DNA from: Novosphingobium sp049354825
GTDB lineage: Bacteria > Pseudomonadota > Alphaproteobacteria > Sphingomonadales > Sphingomonadaceae
NCBI RefSeq assembly: GCF_049354825.1
Contig: NZ_CP186480.1
Coordinates: 1,612,001-1,676,000 of the forward strand
Direction of reading: 5' to 3'
Length of the DNA stretch: 64,000 nucleotides
Shown: positions 40,888 through 49,463 of the stretch, in pieces
Numbering within the stretch: position 1 is the stretch's first letter
Layout of the letters: each line of letters opens with the position of its first letter
The notes under the pieces: generated by a model
Seen by the model: only the letters and a program-made list of their open reading frames with translations
Told to the model about the DNA's origin: nothing
Databases searched by the model: none
Program-made: the position numbers and the translations under genes

Positions 40888-42969
40888 ATGACCAATTCAC
40901 TCGCTCTGCAGAGGCGCGCCTTCTTGCGCGCAGCTGCCGTTGGAGGCGCTGGCGCCGCGGCACTTAGCGCGCTGCCCGCTTGGGCCCAGCCTGTATCCGC
41001 CGGCATTGTGCGACCGCTCCCCACGCTGAGCGGGCCCGACGTAGCGCTCTCCATCGGCAAGGTCGCGCTGCGTGTGGATGGCAAGGTCAGCCGAGCGATC
41101 GGCATCAACGGCACTGTCCCGGGGCCACTGATCCGGCTCAAAGAAGGCCAGCGCGTTCGCCTGCGCGTTACAAATACGCTCACCGAGGACAGCTCGATTC
41201 ATTGGCACGGACTACTCGTGCCGTTTGCGATGGACGGTGTCCCGGGCGTGAGTTTCCCCGGCATCATGCCGGGCAAGACATTCGACTATGACTTTCGGGT
41301 CATTCAGTCGGGCACATACTGGTACCACAGCCACTCGGCCTATCAGGAAGAGGACGGCGTTTATGGGCCGATCGTAATCGATCCCGCCCGACCCGATCCC
41401 ATCGCATATGACCGCGAGCACGTGATGGTCCTGTCAGACCACAGCTCGATGACCGGCGCGACCATCTTCAAGAAACTGAAACAGATGGGCGGCGGCTACT
41501 TCAACATGCAGCGGCTCACGCTCTCCGGTCAACTTGCGGGGCGCGATATACCCGCCAAGGAACGCCGCGAATGGGCCAGGATGCGAATGGACCCCACCGA
41601 CATCGCCGATGTCACTGGCTCGGCCTACGATTACACGATCAACGGGCATGGGCCGTTCGACAACTGGACGGCGCTGGTACAGCCCGGTGAGCGGGTGCGG
41701 TTGCGGATCATCAATGCCTCCGCCCAGACCAACTTCAACGTTCGCATCCCTGGCTTGCCTATGACGATTGTCCAGGCGGATGGCCAGAATGTGAAGCCCG
41801 TTACGGTTGACGAGTTCCAGATCGGCGTGGCCGAGACGTTCGATGTGATCGTCACGCCCGGCGACCGCGCGTACAGCTTTGTCAGCGAGTCGATCGATCG
41901 CTCCGGCATGGGACGCGCTACCCTCGCGCCCCGCGAAGGCATGTTCGCACCAGTGCCGCCGCTTCGTCCGCGCCCTTTGCTCAGCATGAAGGACATGGGC
42001 ATGGGCGACATGAGCGGAATGGAAGGGATGGATCATTCGGGCATGGCCACCATGGCGGGCCCGAGCACCCCCAACCCGGCGGTCGTGCGCGGCATAGACC
42101 CCTCTGCCGAGCAGAATGCCTCTCGGAACCTCTGGAAAATGACCGGATGGAAAGAGCCAACCGATCACGGGACAGTCAAGGCTGCTGTAGCGGCGGCTAC
42201 CGGCGCTGAGATGAGCGGGATGCCGCAAGGTTCGATGGCGGGAATGGACCACGGGTCTATGGCGGGGGTGGATAATAGCTCGATGACCGGGATGACGGGC
42301 TCGACTCCGGCGCCCGCAGCAAGTGGGGCGGCGATGCCCGGTATGAGCCATAGCTCGCCTGGTGCCACGCCTGCCGGGAGCGGCTCAGGGGGCAGCATGG
42401 ACCACGGGTCGATGAACATGCGCGATTTCAAAAACGCGCCGCAGGTCGACAACAACCCAGGCGTGCAGACAATCTCACCAATGCCGACCGATCGTACCGG
42501 CGAGCCGCCGCAAGGACTTGAGGGCATGGATCACCGCGTCCTGACCTATCGCGACCTACAGGCTCTCAAACCCAACACTGATGTCCGTGCGCCTTCGCGC
42601 CAGCTCGCAATTCACCTTACGGGCAACATGGAACGCTACATGTGGTCGTTCGACGGCGTAAAGTTGAGTGAACCGGCAGAGCCGATCCCGTTTCGACTGA
42701 ATGAACGGGTGCGGGTCACGCTGATCAACGACACGATGATGCCGCACCCGATACACTTGCACGGTCACTTCTTCGAGTTGGTGACCGGACATGGCGCCTT
42801 TGCGCCACGCAAGCACACGGTGAACGTGCCGCCCGGAGGCACCGTGACGTTCGACGTAACCGCAAATGCGGCCGGTGACTGGGCCTTCCACTGTCATAAC
42901 CTTTATCACATGACGGCAGGGATGATGCGTGTCGTCACCGTTCGCCCGTCGGCCGGAGACGTATCATGA
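40888..42969 (+). CDS. pcoA: Periplasmic multicopper oxidase (PcoA/CopA family)
   Basis: A 693-residue protein exported by the Tat pathway (twin-arginine RRAFLRAAAVGG). The three cupredoxin domains supply the trinuclear and type 1 copper ligands: HWHG, WYHSHS, HPIHLHGH and FHCHNLYHMTAGM. Between domains 2 and 3 lies a long insertion (residues ~370-515) packed with Met, His, Gly and Ser (MKDMGMGDMSGMEGMDHSGM and further repeats), the copper-binding region of this family. It oxidises Cu(I) to less toxic Cu(II) in the periplasm. Its stop overlaps the pcoB start by four bases. Confidence 0.93.
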   Translation: MTNSLALQRRAFLRAAAVGGAGAAALSALPAWAQPVSAGIVRPLPTLSGPDVALSIGKVALRVDGKVSRAIGINGTVPGPLIRLKEGQRVRLRVTNTLTEDSSIHWHGLLVPFAMDGVPGVSFPGIMPGKTFDYDFRVIQSGTYWYHSHSAYQEEDGVYGPIVIDPARPDPIAYDREHVMVLSDHSSMTGATIFKKLKQMGGGYFNMQRLTLSGQLAGRDIPAKERREWARMRMDPTDIADVTGSAYDYTINGHGPFDNWTALVQPGERVRLRIINASAQTNFNVRIPGLPMTIVQADGQNVKPVTVDEFQIGVAETFDVIVTPGDRAYSFVSESIDRSGMGRATLAPREGMFAPVPPLRPRPLLSMKDMGMGDMSGMEGMDHSGMATMAGPSTPNPAVVRGIDPSAEQNASRNLWKMTGWKEPTDHGTVKAAVAAATGAEMSGMPQGSMAGMDHGSMAGVDNSSMTGMTGSTPAPAASGAAMPGMSHSSPGATPAGSGSGGSMDHGSMNMRDFKNAPQVDNNPGVQTISPMPTDRTGEPPQGLEGMDHRVLTYRDLQALKPNTDVRAPSRQLAIHLTGNMERYMWSFDGVKLSEPAEPIPFRLNERVRVTLINDTMMPHPIHLHGHFFELVTGHGAFAPRKHTVNVPPGGTVTFDVTANAAGDWAFHCHNLYHMTAGMMRVVTVRPSAGDVS

Positions 42970-44222
42970 GCAAGCATTGTCTCGCGCTGCTCGCGGGAGT
43001 GGCAGCGCTGGCGCTCACCTCGGCAGCTTCTGCTCAGGACCACAGCATGATGCCGGGGATGAGCATGCCGGGCATGAAGATGCCGCCCGCCAAGAAGGCT
43101 GTGACGAGGAAGCCGCCTGCAAAAAGACCCGTGCCCAAGACACCCGCCCCGGGCGTGAAGCCGACGCCGAAAAAACCGGCAGCAAAGAAACCGGTGGCTC
43201 GAAAGCCTGCGGTGAGAAAGCCCGCCGCCGGCGCAGCCACGGCGACCAAGACCGCTAATCCGCACGCCGGTCATAACATGTCGTCGATGCCTGGGATGGA
43301 AATGCCGGCAGGGCACCAGATGCCCGCGGGGCAAATGCCCCCTGACCATGACATGTCGACAATGCCACGCGCCGGTATGCCGGCCGGGCACGACATGAGC
43401 TCAATGCCTGGTATGGATATGCCCGCTGGGCACGACATGAGCACGATGGGAGACGCAGTGCCGACCGGCACTGATCTGCCTGCCGGCAGTACACCGCCGC
43501 CACCCATACCGACGGACCGCGCAGCAGACTCTGTTTACGGCCCCGACGCGATGCAGATGGGCCGTCATCACCTCGATACATTCCATGGCGGTCAAAAGTT
43601 CAGCCAAGTCATGTTCAACATCGCCGAGGCCCAGGTCAAAAAGGGTCGAGATGGGTTCCAATGGGATGCCGAGGCCTGGTATGGCGGCGACATCAACCGC
43701 TTGTGGCTTAAAAGCGAAGGCGATGGCGAGTTTGGGCGCGCGATCGAAAAGGCCGAGATCCAGGCCCTCTATAGCCACGCGATCGGCCCTTACTTCAATC
43801 TGCAGGGCGGTGTTCGCTACGACTTCAAGCCCAACCCGTCGCGCACTTACGCGACAGTAGCGATCGAGGGCCTAGCCCCGAGCTTTTTCGACGTCGAAGG
43901 CGCGCTGTTCGTGTCGAACAAGGGCGAACTGATGGCGCGCGCGGAAGGCTATTACGACCAGCGGATTACACAAAGGCTGATCCTGCAGCCGCGGGTTGAA
44001 CTCAACTTCGCGGCGCAGAATTCACCCGAACTGGGAGTGGGCGCGGGCCTTATCGACGCCGAGGTGGGCCTGCGACTGCGCTATGACATTCGCCGCGAGT
44101 TCGCTCCGTATGTCGGGGTCCAGTACCGGCGATCATTCGGCAACACCCGCGATTATCAGCGCGCGGCCGGTGAAGACACTGGGGTCTTGAGCGCGGTCGC
44201 TGGCATTCGTTTTTGGTTTTGA
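42966..44222 (+). CDS. pcoB: Outer-membrane copper-resistance protein PcoB/CopB with repeat-rich N-terminus
   Basis: A 418-residue protein. After a signal peptide (LALLAGVAALALTSAASA) comes a ~160-residue low-complexity region: MPGM repeats, then a Lys/Pro/Ala stretch of histone-like composition (KKPAAKKPVARKPAVRKPA), then five or so MPAGHDMS units. The C-terminal ~230 residues form the CopB beta-barrel (YGPDAMQMGRHHLDTFHGGQ, ending in GIRFWF with a terminal Phe). It sequesters or exports copper at the outer membrane together with PcoA. It is directly coupled to pcoA. Confidence 0.9.
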   Translation: MSKHCLALLAGVAALALTSAASAQDHSMMPGMSMPGMKMPPAKKAVTRKPPAKRPVPKTPAPGVKPTPKKPAAKKPVARKPAVRKPAAGAATATKTANPHAGHNMSSMPGMEMPAGHQMPAGQMPPDHDMSTMPRAGMPAGHDMSSMPGMDMPAGHDMSTMGDAVPTGTDLPAGSTPPPPIPTDRAADSVYGPDAMQMGRHHLDTFHGGQKFSQVMFNIAEAQVKKGRDGFQWDAEAWYGGDINRLWLKSEGDGEFGRAIEKAEIQALYSHAIGPYFNLQGGVRYDFKPNPSRTYATVAIEGLAPSFFDVEGALFVSNKGELMARAEGYYDQRITQRLILQPRVELNFAAQNSPELGVGAGLIDAEVGLRLRYDIRREFAPYVGVQYRRSFGNTRDYQRAAGEDTGVLSAVAGIRFWF

Positions 44223-44235
44223 CGGGAGAGAGGGC

Positions 44236-44742
44236 ATGAAGATCAGACTAGCAATGTTGGCCGCGGCCATCGCGGTGCAGCCGGTTGGGGCGGCGGCGCA
44301 CGCGCCGGGTCCGCCGAAAGTTGCCGCGCCCACGCCTGGCAACGTGCGCGATCGCGAACTCTCCGCCGTGCGTGATGTCCTCGCTCGAAATCAAGCTGCG
44401 ATCGAGCGCCTCGATGCATCCGGGACCGGGGTCCTGTTTGCGCCCGACTCGGCGATTTTCGAAACCGGAGGCAGCGAGGGCACTTATGCGAACTACCTGG
44501 CGCACCACCTCACCCCAGAACTCGCCGAGTTCAAGAGTTTCAAGTTCTCCAACTACGCAGTCGATGTCCGGTTCGAAGGCCCGCTCGCGCTTGCAAGCGA
44601 GACCTACAAGTACCGCATCGTAACCAAAGAAGGTGCGGTCGCAGAGCGCCTCGGAGTCGCGACCAGCGTCCTAAAAAAGATCGGCGGAGCATGGAAAATC
44701 CTGGTCAGCCATAACTCTGGCCGCAAGCCGACGGGAGGTTAA
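44236..44742 (+). CDS. Exported NTF2-like (DUF4440/SnoaL-type) protein
   Basis: A 168-residue protein with a signal peptide (MKIRLAMLAAAIAVQPVGAAA) and a single alpha+beta-barrel NTF2-like domain. The fold signature runs from a helix (VRDVLARNQAAIERLD) through DSAIFETGG to the final strands (RLGVATSVLKKIGGAWKILVSHNSG). These domains are small binding scaffolds or enzymes; no catalytic assignment is possible. GGGAGAGAGGG precedes the ATG. It is the sixth gene of the copper operon, and the next gene starts two bases after its stop. Confidence 0.7.
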   Translation: MKIRLAMLAAAIAVQPVGAAAHAPGPPKVAAPTPGNVRDRELSAVRDVLARNQAAIERLDASGTGVLFAPDSAIFETGGSEGTYANYLAHHLTPELAEFKSFKFSNYAVDVRFEGPLALASETYKYRIVTKEGAVAERLGVATSVLKKIGGAWKILVSHNSGRKPTGG

Positions 44743-44743
44743 G

Positions 44744-45424
44744 ATGAACGCAATAGTTGGCAACCAATTGACGAAAGCGATCTGGGTCGGTTTCGCCCTT
44801 CTGATCGCAGGGTTGATGATCGCCCCGTCACCTGCAGCAGCGCATAAGGACCACAAGCGGCAAGAGGCCGCGGCGCAACCTGCTTCTGCGTCCACTTCGA
44901 GCGGTCCCGCCGCGAGTGCCAGCGCTATGGAATCCCCGGCAGAGGCTGGTCATACGGCAATGGCTCCCATGATGGACGACATGGATATGGATCGCTCCAA
45001 GATGTCGTTTCTCGAGCGCTTGATCGCGTGGTTCGGGCGGATGCACCCGGCCATAGTCCACTTCCCAATTGCGTTCTTCCCGGCCGCGCTTTTCACCGCA
45101 GTGGTTGGACGTCGGCGCCCTTCCTTCGCCGCACCAGTCCAGTTCCTCGTGGTCACCGGCGGGATCGTTGCCCCAATCGCCGCGCTCGCGGGTTGGGTTG
45201 CGGGCATGAGCGCAGATCCCGAACCGATCTTGACCTATCATCGGTGGTTGGGGGTCGGGGTCGGCATACTGGGCGCGGGAATGGGATACTGGGCATGGCG
45301 GCGACCCTGGGAAGACCGCGGCGCAGGAATGATCCTCGCGCTCACTGTCATCACCGTCGCAGTCATCCTCCAGGGATTTCTGGGTGCGTCGATTACCCAC
45401 GGCATGGAACACATGATGTTTTGA
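44744..45424 (+). CDS. DUF2231 membrane protein with Met/His-rich periplasmic segment
   Basis: A 226-residue protein. It has a first membrane segment or signal (WVGFALLIAGLMIAPSPAAA), then an Ala/Ser linker with HTAMAPMMDDMDMDRSKM, then a DUF2231 domain of four helices starting with the conserved RMHPAIVHFPIAFF. DUF2231 proteins are inner-membrane proteins often linked with heme or copper. The Met-rich segment suggests copper binding. It ends with HGMEHMMF. It is tightly packed with its neighbours. Confidence 0.75.
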   Translation: MNAIVGNQLTKAIWVGFALLIAGLMIAPSPAAAHKDHKRQEAAAQPASASTSSGPAASASAMESPAEAGHTAMAPMMDDMDMDRSKMSFLERLIAWFGRMHPAIVHFPIAFFPAALFTAVVGRRRPSFAAPVQFLVVTGGIVAPIAALAGWVAGMSADPEPILTYHRWLGVGVGILGAGMGYWAWRRPWEDRGAGMILALTVITVAVILQGFLGASITHGMEHMMF

Positions 45425-45436
45425 CAGGAGTGAATC

Positions 45437-45931
45437 ATGGAAAGCCACGAAAAGCATGAAGGCATGATCCCAGCCCAGATGGGCGGTCACTACAAGATGT
45501 TCGCGCTCAACCTCGCGATAAGTCTGCTCGTCATGTACCTGGCGATGTTCGCCATGATCTGGAGCATGGGCGAATTTGTCCAGAATCTGAACTTCTTCTA
45601 CATGGCGCTGGTCATGTGGGCTCCGATGGCGATCGTCATGGTTCTGACGATGAAATCGATGCTGATGAACGCGCGGCTCAATATGATTCTCTGCGCCGGT
45701 TTCGCGCTCGTGCTCGTACTGAGTTTCGCTGGGATCCGCGACCAGAGCTTCGTCAACGACCGGGCCTTTCTCAAATCGATGCTTCCGCACCACTCAGGCG
45801 CGCTGACGATGTGCAATCGTGCCTCGATCAGCGATCCGGAAATCAAGGAATTGTGCTTCGGGCCGAACGGCATCGTGCGTAGCCAGGAACGCGAGATCGA
45901 ACAGATGAAGCGGATTCTCAAACGCCTTTGA
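45437..45931 (+). CDS. Membrane protein with C-terminal DUF305-like motif
   Basis: A 164-residue protein. The His/Met-containing N-terminus (MESHEKHEGMIPAQMGGHYK) leads to three hydrophobic segments. The soluble C-terminus carries FLKSMLPHHSGALTMCNRAS, then KELCFGPNGIVRSQEREIEQMKRIL, the ferritin-like DUF305 pattern with the conserved HH pair. It probably binds metal at the membrane face. An AGGAG site precedes the ATG by eight bases. Confidence 0.75.
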   Translation: MESHEKHEGMIPAQMGGHYKMFALNLAISLLVMYLAMFAMIWSMGEFVQNLNFFYMALVMWAPMAIVMVLTMKSMLMNARLNMILCAGFALVLVLSFAGIRDQSFVNDRAFLKSMLPHHSGALTMCNRASISDPEIKELCFGPNGIVRSQEREIEQMKRILKRL

Positions 45932-45976
45932 TCTTTGGGAATCTTGGACCGGGAACACGCCAGGAAGGAAATGATT

Positions 45977-46312
45977 ATGACCCATATGCCGACCACCGAA
46001 GTGCGCGCGTGCATCGACGCTTGCCACGCTTGCGCGACCGTCTGCCTGTCCGACGCCATCCAGCATTGCCTCGCGATGGGAGGCAAGCACACCGAGCCCG
46101 CGCACTTCAAGCTCATGCTCGATTGCGTGGACATCTGCCGGACCGCGGCCAGCTTCATGGCGCGCGGATCGGATCACCATGCACATATCTGCCGCGAATG
46201 CGCCGAGATCTGCCGCGCGTGCGCTGAAAGCTGCGAAGCGCTCGGCGACATGCGAGAATGCGTCGATGCCTGCCGTAAGTGCGCCGACAGCTGCGACAGG
46301 ATGGCGGGCTAG
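45977..46312 (+). CDS. Four-helix-bundle copper storage protein (Csp-like)
   Basis: A protein of 111 residues with 16 Cys arranged as repeated CxxxC pairs along four helices (ACIDACHACATVC, CRECAEICRACAESC, ECVDACRKCADSC). This is the pattern of Csp proteins, whose bundle interior binds many Cu(I) ions. No signal peptide is seen, so it is likely a cytosolic Csp3-like store. ATG codons at 45971 and 45977 are both possible; AGGAAGG is spaced better for 45977. Confidence 0.85.
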   Translation: MTHMPTTEVRACIDACHACATVCLSDAIQHCLAMGGKHTEPAHFKLMLDCVDICRTAASFMARGSDHHAHICRECAEICRACAESCEALGDMRECVDACRKCADSCDRMAG

Positions 46313-46315
46313 ACG

Positions 46316-46846
46316 GTGCCTGGCACCAACTCGCGGCGACAGTTCGTGGTCGGCTTCGCCGGTCTCGTTGCGCTATCGTCGGCAAGTTGCAGCCGGTCCG
46401 CTGACAACGACCCGATGAAGGGTGCCGCAGCCGGCCCGGCCGGGCAGTATCGGCCGCTGAAAGTCGCGGCGATGACCGTCTACCGTGACCCAGGCTGCGG
46501 CTGCTGTGAGCAGTGGGCCAAGCGCGCGCAAGACGCGGGCTTCACGGTCGCGGTGATCGACAACGACGACATGCCGGCGATCAAGCGCAAGCTTGGCGTG
46601 CCCGCCGCGCTTGGGTCATGCCACACCGCGGTGGTGGGCCAGTACGTCCTGGAAGGGCACGTTCCCTTCGACAGCGTCCTACGCTTACTGCGTGCCCGTC
46701 CGGCAGATCTTGCTGGACTGGCAGTACCAGGCATGCCCCGGGGCTCGCCAGGCATGGAAATGCCCGATGGTTCGTCTGATCCAATTGAAGTGCAGGCGTT
46801 TGACCACGCTGGACGAATATGGGCCTTTGCGAACAAATCGGCCTGA
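46316..46846 (+). CDS. DUF411 metal-binding protein
   Basis: A 176-residue exported protein. The N-terminus (SRRQFVVGFAGLVALSSASC) looks like a Tat or lipoprotein signal, with a Cys right after the hydrophobic part. The DUF411 domain has VYRDPGCGCCEQWAKRA and the later LGSCHTAVVGQYVLEGHVP. DUF411 proteins are predicted periplasmic copper or metal binders. The tail is Met/Pro-rich (VPGMPRGSPGMEMP). The start is GTG three bases after the Csp stop. Confidence 0.8.
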   Translation: MPGTNSRRQFVVGFAGLVALSSASCSRSADNDPMKGAAAGPAGQYRPLKVAAMTVYRDPGCGCCEQWAKRAQDAGFTVAVIDNDDMPAIKRKLGVPAALGSCHTAVVGQYVLEGHVPFDSVLRLLRARPADLAGLAVPGMPRGSPGMEMPDGSSDPIEVQAFDHAGRIWAFANKSA

Positions 46847-46907
46847 TACCGAGTGGAGTTGTAGCTTTCTTGAGAAGTATTTTTGAACAAGCCGATGGAG
46901 AATGGAA

Positions 46908-47711
46908 ATGAAGACACTTTCAATTGGGGTGGCACTGGCGAGCCTGGCGCTCGCCAGTTGTGGGTCGAGCAGCGAGCAGGCTGTTCCGGAGCCGTCCGCC
47001 ACGCCGGACGCCTCTATGCAGATGAGCGGTCCGTTCGCGGATGCTGAAAGTCGCATGAGCGATGCGATGGCGGCAGCCGTCGGCACGAATGTCAGCGACA
47101 CCTGGGTGCGAAAAATGATCCAGCATCATCGCGGCGCGGTGGACATGTCCAAGGTCGTTCTGGAACAAAACCCTTCGGCGGATGCTGCCAAAATGGCTCG
47201 CGACACCATCGCGAAGCAGACCGCTGAGATCGCAGATCTTCAAAAGCTAATCGCGGAAGGGACACCTGATGCCGCCACGTCGGAACCTTACCGCGCTGCC
47301 GAGAAACAGATGCATGACGCAATGATGTCCGCAAGTGGTGCCGACATTTCCGAAACGTATCTTCGAAAGATGTTTGAGCATCACAAGGGCGCGGTCGCGA
47401 TATCTGACGTTGCGCTCGCGAACGGGGCGGCCGGCGCCATCCGCGCCAAAATTGAGAAGGTCCGCGCTGACCAGCAGAGCGAGTCTAAGATGGTTGAGGC
47501 CGTGCTTAATGGCGAGCCAATGGCGGATGCCAAAGCGTCGTCAGCTGCGTCTTCGGCAAAGCAGGCGTCAACACCCGCGGTAAAGCCTACCGCAGCGCCG
47601 GCCAGAACTGCGCCGAAGCCTGCGTCGAGCAAGGCCGCCGCACCAGCTGCCTCGCCAACCCCGATGGCAAGCGACATGCCAATGAACCATGACATGAGCA
47701 AAATGCACTGA
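46908..47711 (+). CDS. Lipoprotein with two DUF305 repeats
   Basis: A protein of about 267 residues with a lipoprotein signal (LASLALASCGSSS). Two tandem DUF305 units follow, each with a four-helix ferritin-like pattern and its HH motif: VRKMIQHHRGAVDMSKV and LRKMFEHHKGAVAISDV. The C-terminal ~70 residues are Ala/Pro/Lys/Ser-rich and end in the Met/His cluster MPMNHDMSKMH. DUF305 proteins are associated with periplasmic copper binding. The second ATG (46908) is preferred because GGAG lies seven bases upstream. It closes the copper operon. Confidence 0.8.
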   Translation: MKTLSIGVALASLALASCGSSSEQAVPEPSATPDASMQMSGPFADAESRMSDAMAAAVGTNVSDTWVRKMIQHHRGAVDMSKVVLEQNPSADAAKMARDTIAKQTAEIADLQKLIAEGTPDAATSEPYRAAEKQMHDAMMSASGADISETYLRKMFEHHKGAVAISDVALANGAAGAIRAKIEKVRADQQSESKMVEAVLNGEPMADAKASSAASSAKQASTPAVKPTAAPARTAPKPASSKAAAPAASPTPMASDMPMNHDMSKMH

Positions 47712-47719
47712 TGAGATGA

Positions 47720-47751
47720 AAAGGCGCGGCACAGAAGCCGCCGCGCCCTTT
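47720..47751 (+). terminator. Probable terminator of the copper operon
   Basis: GGCGCGGC (47723-47730) pairs with GCCGCGCC (47740-47747) across a nine-base loop, flanked by AAAA before and a short CTTT after. It begins nine bases after the last copper gene. The T-run is short. Confidence 0.45.
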
Positions 47752-48104
47752 CACAACCTTTCAGAGCTTAGATGTTGCCCTGGTGACTGCGAGGGGCGAG
47801 CTGGAACCCGACTTCTGGCGTTACGTTAATCACGGTCCGCCTAACTCCACCATGGTAACGTCAGCATCGCGCCTCAATCTCGGCCATTCGCGCCCTCACT
47901 GCCGGTACCCAGGAGCGGTCGTTGACTCACGATGAGCTGATGACAGCTAGGCGCCAGCCCGGACGTTTATTGCAGCATCTGTGATACCGAAAACCAGACG
48001 TTCATTCAGCTGCCCAGCTAGTGCCGTCCGGTTGCCATACTGCAAAGCTACGGCGCGTGACCGCGCCGGGCGCCGCCGAAACGGCCAAGACGCACCTCCA
48101 AGGG
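47752..48104. other. Intergenic stretch without a recognised gene
   Basis: About 350 bases between the copper operon and the convergent CBASS operon. I see no supported gene, RNA or repeat here; it separates two metal/defence modules. Confidence 0.5.
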
Positions 48105-48806
48105 CTACGTGATTCCGATTCCGTCTGCCGGCCGAATAGGGCGGATTATAATCGTTCCGGATGTGTTGAGGCCGTTCTCACCCTTGCGGTTGGTCCAGTA
48201 CTCGCCGCGGAGCTCGCCGTTCGATGTGATTTCGACAAGTCCCGCTCCCGAATGCGTTCGTGTGTCGGTCGGCTCCACCGGCATTTGGTCGACCTGCGTA
48301 TAAACGTAGCTGAGCTTCGGCCTCTTAGGCTTTGCCCAGCTCGGCCGCACATAATCGGTCGTGCTGCACTTCTCGGTGTCGTCAGGTACGATCTCGATCT
48401 CGATTTCGAACAGGCCAACCTTGATCGTGACATCGGCGCCGGTGACCTTCTCATCGGCGTCGGTAATTGACTCGGTCAGGGCGTCGAAGGGCGGCGCCTT
48501 TCCCTTGGCAGCCTCATAGAGGCGCTCGACCTTCGGCCAGTTCGAGCGGATCTCGGCCCGCCACTTCCCTTCTATCCACGGAAACCACCAGATGCGCCCC
48601 AATGTCGCCCAATGGACGAAGCGCAAGGCCGGGGTCCAATTGAGGAGTAGGCTGAGGCAGGTCAGGAAGGTGATGATCCGGCTCGACCACTTAAGAACGT
48701 CGGCGGGCGATCGAACCATGTCGAAACCGATTAGGACCGCGACGGGCCCGAGAACGAAGATGACCAAGATGGTCAGCATGACTGAGCGATTCAGCGCAAG
48801 GATCAT
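48105..48806 (-). CDS. Cap15-like CBASS effector (2TM + beta-barrel, SMODS-associating)
   Basis: A 233-residue protein. Two membrane helices lie at residues ~9-29 (VMLTILVIFVLGPVAVLIGF) and ~43-60. A beta-rich domain then begins with IEGKWRAEIRSNWP and contains alternating strands (VTIKVGLFEIEIEIV, LSYVYTQVD, SGTIIIRPIR). This is the architecture of the SMODS-associating 2TM beta-strand-rich effectors (Cap15), in which cyclic dinucleotide binding by the barrel causes oligomerisation and inner-membrane disruption. The assignment rests on architecture, the G-x-W motif and position. The start overlaps the DisA-like gene stop by four bases (ATGA). Confidence 0.75.
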   Translation of the reverse strand: MILALNRSVMLTILVIFVLGPVAVLIGFDMVRSPADVLKWSSRIITFLTCLSLLLNWTPALRFVHWATLGRIWWFPWIEGKWRAEIRSNWPKVERLYEAAKGKAPPFDALTESITDADEKVTGADVTIKVGLFEIEIEIVPDDTEKCSTTDYVRPSWAKPKRPKLSYVYTQVDQMPVEPTDTRTHSGAGLVEITSNGELRGEYWTNRKGENGLNTSGTIIIRPIRPADGIGIT

Positions 48807-49294
48807 GAGGCTCCCGCCCTTCCGGCCGCTGCCCTGACGAAATTACCGCGCAGGTATGCCATTTCCCTGCCCTCGCGAAACACTGCGATCCCAAAATCGC
48901 GGCTGGCGACGCCCGTGGCAAGGACCCCTGGAAGTGCCGAGCCAAACAGAGCGGCCAAGTACCGCCCCCCGAAACGCTTCGAGCGATCAATGGGCGCGCT
49001 GGGCACGATTGGGGGCGAGAAGTATTGCGCAAGGTGTATTAGGTGCAGATTCGGGCCCAGCACGTGAAAGCCGTCATGATGCTCGTGTGCCGGGTTTGAG
49101 ATTTTCGCGAGCCTGTCCGCAACGTCGGCAGCGTCCCCGGGGTCACTGAAGGGGCGTAATGGAAGGATTGGCAGGCTATCAGGCCGTTCGCTGACAATTA
49201 GGCCTGTTCCGGAGAAGTCGAGGCCGGCGCGTGCATCGACATCCATGAGAAGCTTAAACAAAGCATCGGTCACTTCGAATTCCGTTAGGCTCAT
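48803..49294 (-). CDS. DisA_N-like (DACN-type) nucleotide-binding protein in CBASS operon
   Basis: A 163-residue soluble protein. Its C-terminal half follows the diadenylate-cyclase (DisA_N) pattern. A DG element (HHDGFHVLGPNLHLIHLAQY, Asp74-Gly75) is followed by GGRYLAALFGS (residues 109-119) and TGVASRDFGIAVFREG (127-142). Real diadenylate cyclases have DGA and RHR at these places; here they read DGF and RYL. Synthesis of c-di-AMP is therefore unlikely and nucleotide sensing or sequestration more plausible. The ATG at 49294 is preferred over a TTG at 49330, though neither has a good ribosome-binding site. The family call is by eye and should be treated as moderately sure. Confidence 0.55.
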   Translation of the reverse strand: MSLTEFEVTDALFKLLMDVDARAGLDFSGTGLIVSERPDSLPILPLRPFSDPGDAADVADRLAKISNPAHEHHDGFHVLGPNLHLIHLAQYFSPPIVPSAPIDRSKRFGGRYLAALFGSALPGVLATGVASRDFGIAVFREGREMAYLRGNFVRAAAGRAGAS

Positions 49295-49463
49295 ACTGAG
49301 TTGAGTGAAGCGCGTTGCTGGAAAGCGCAACCCTTGGCTTGGAAGTCGGTTCTCACCTCCGCTCCGCGACTGCTGCCCTCGATCTCGATCGCCGGGAAAT
49401 GCAGGCTACTATTGAACGCGGAGCAAGCGGTGCGCGGGCCTGAGCACCGCAGGCGAGCTGACA

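Noticed and set aside
43070..43480. Repeats in pcoB considered as a possible CRISPR-like or tandem DNA repeat
   Set aside because: The repetition is at protein level (MPAGHDMS/MPGM units) with variable codons inside a coding frame, not a DNA repeat array.
44828..45793. A His/Arg-rich minus-strand frame opposite the DUF2231 and DUF305-like genes
   Set aside because: His-richness is only the complement of the Met/Asp codons of the real genes; it crosses two well-supported genes.
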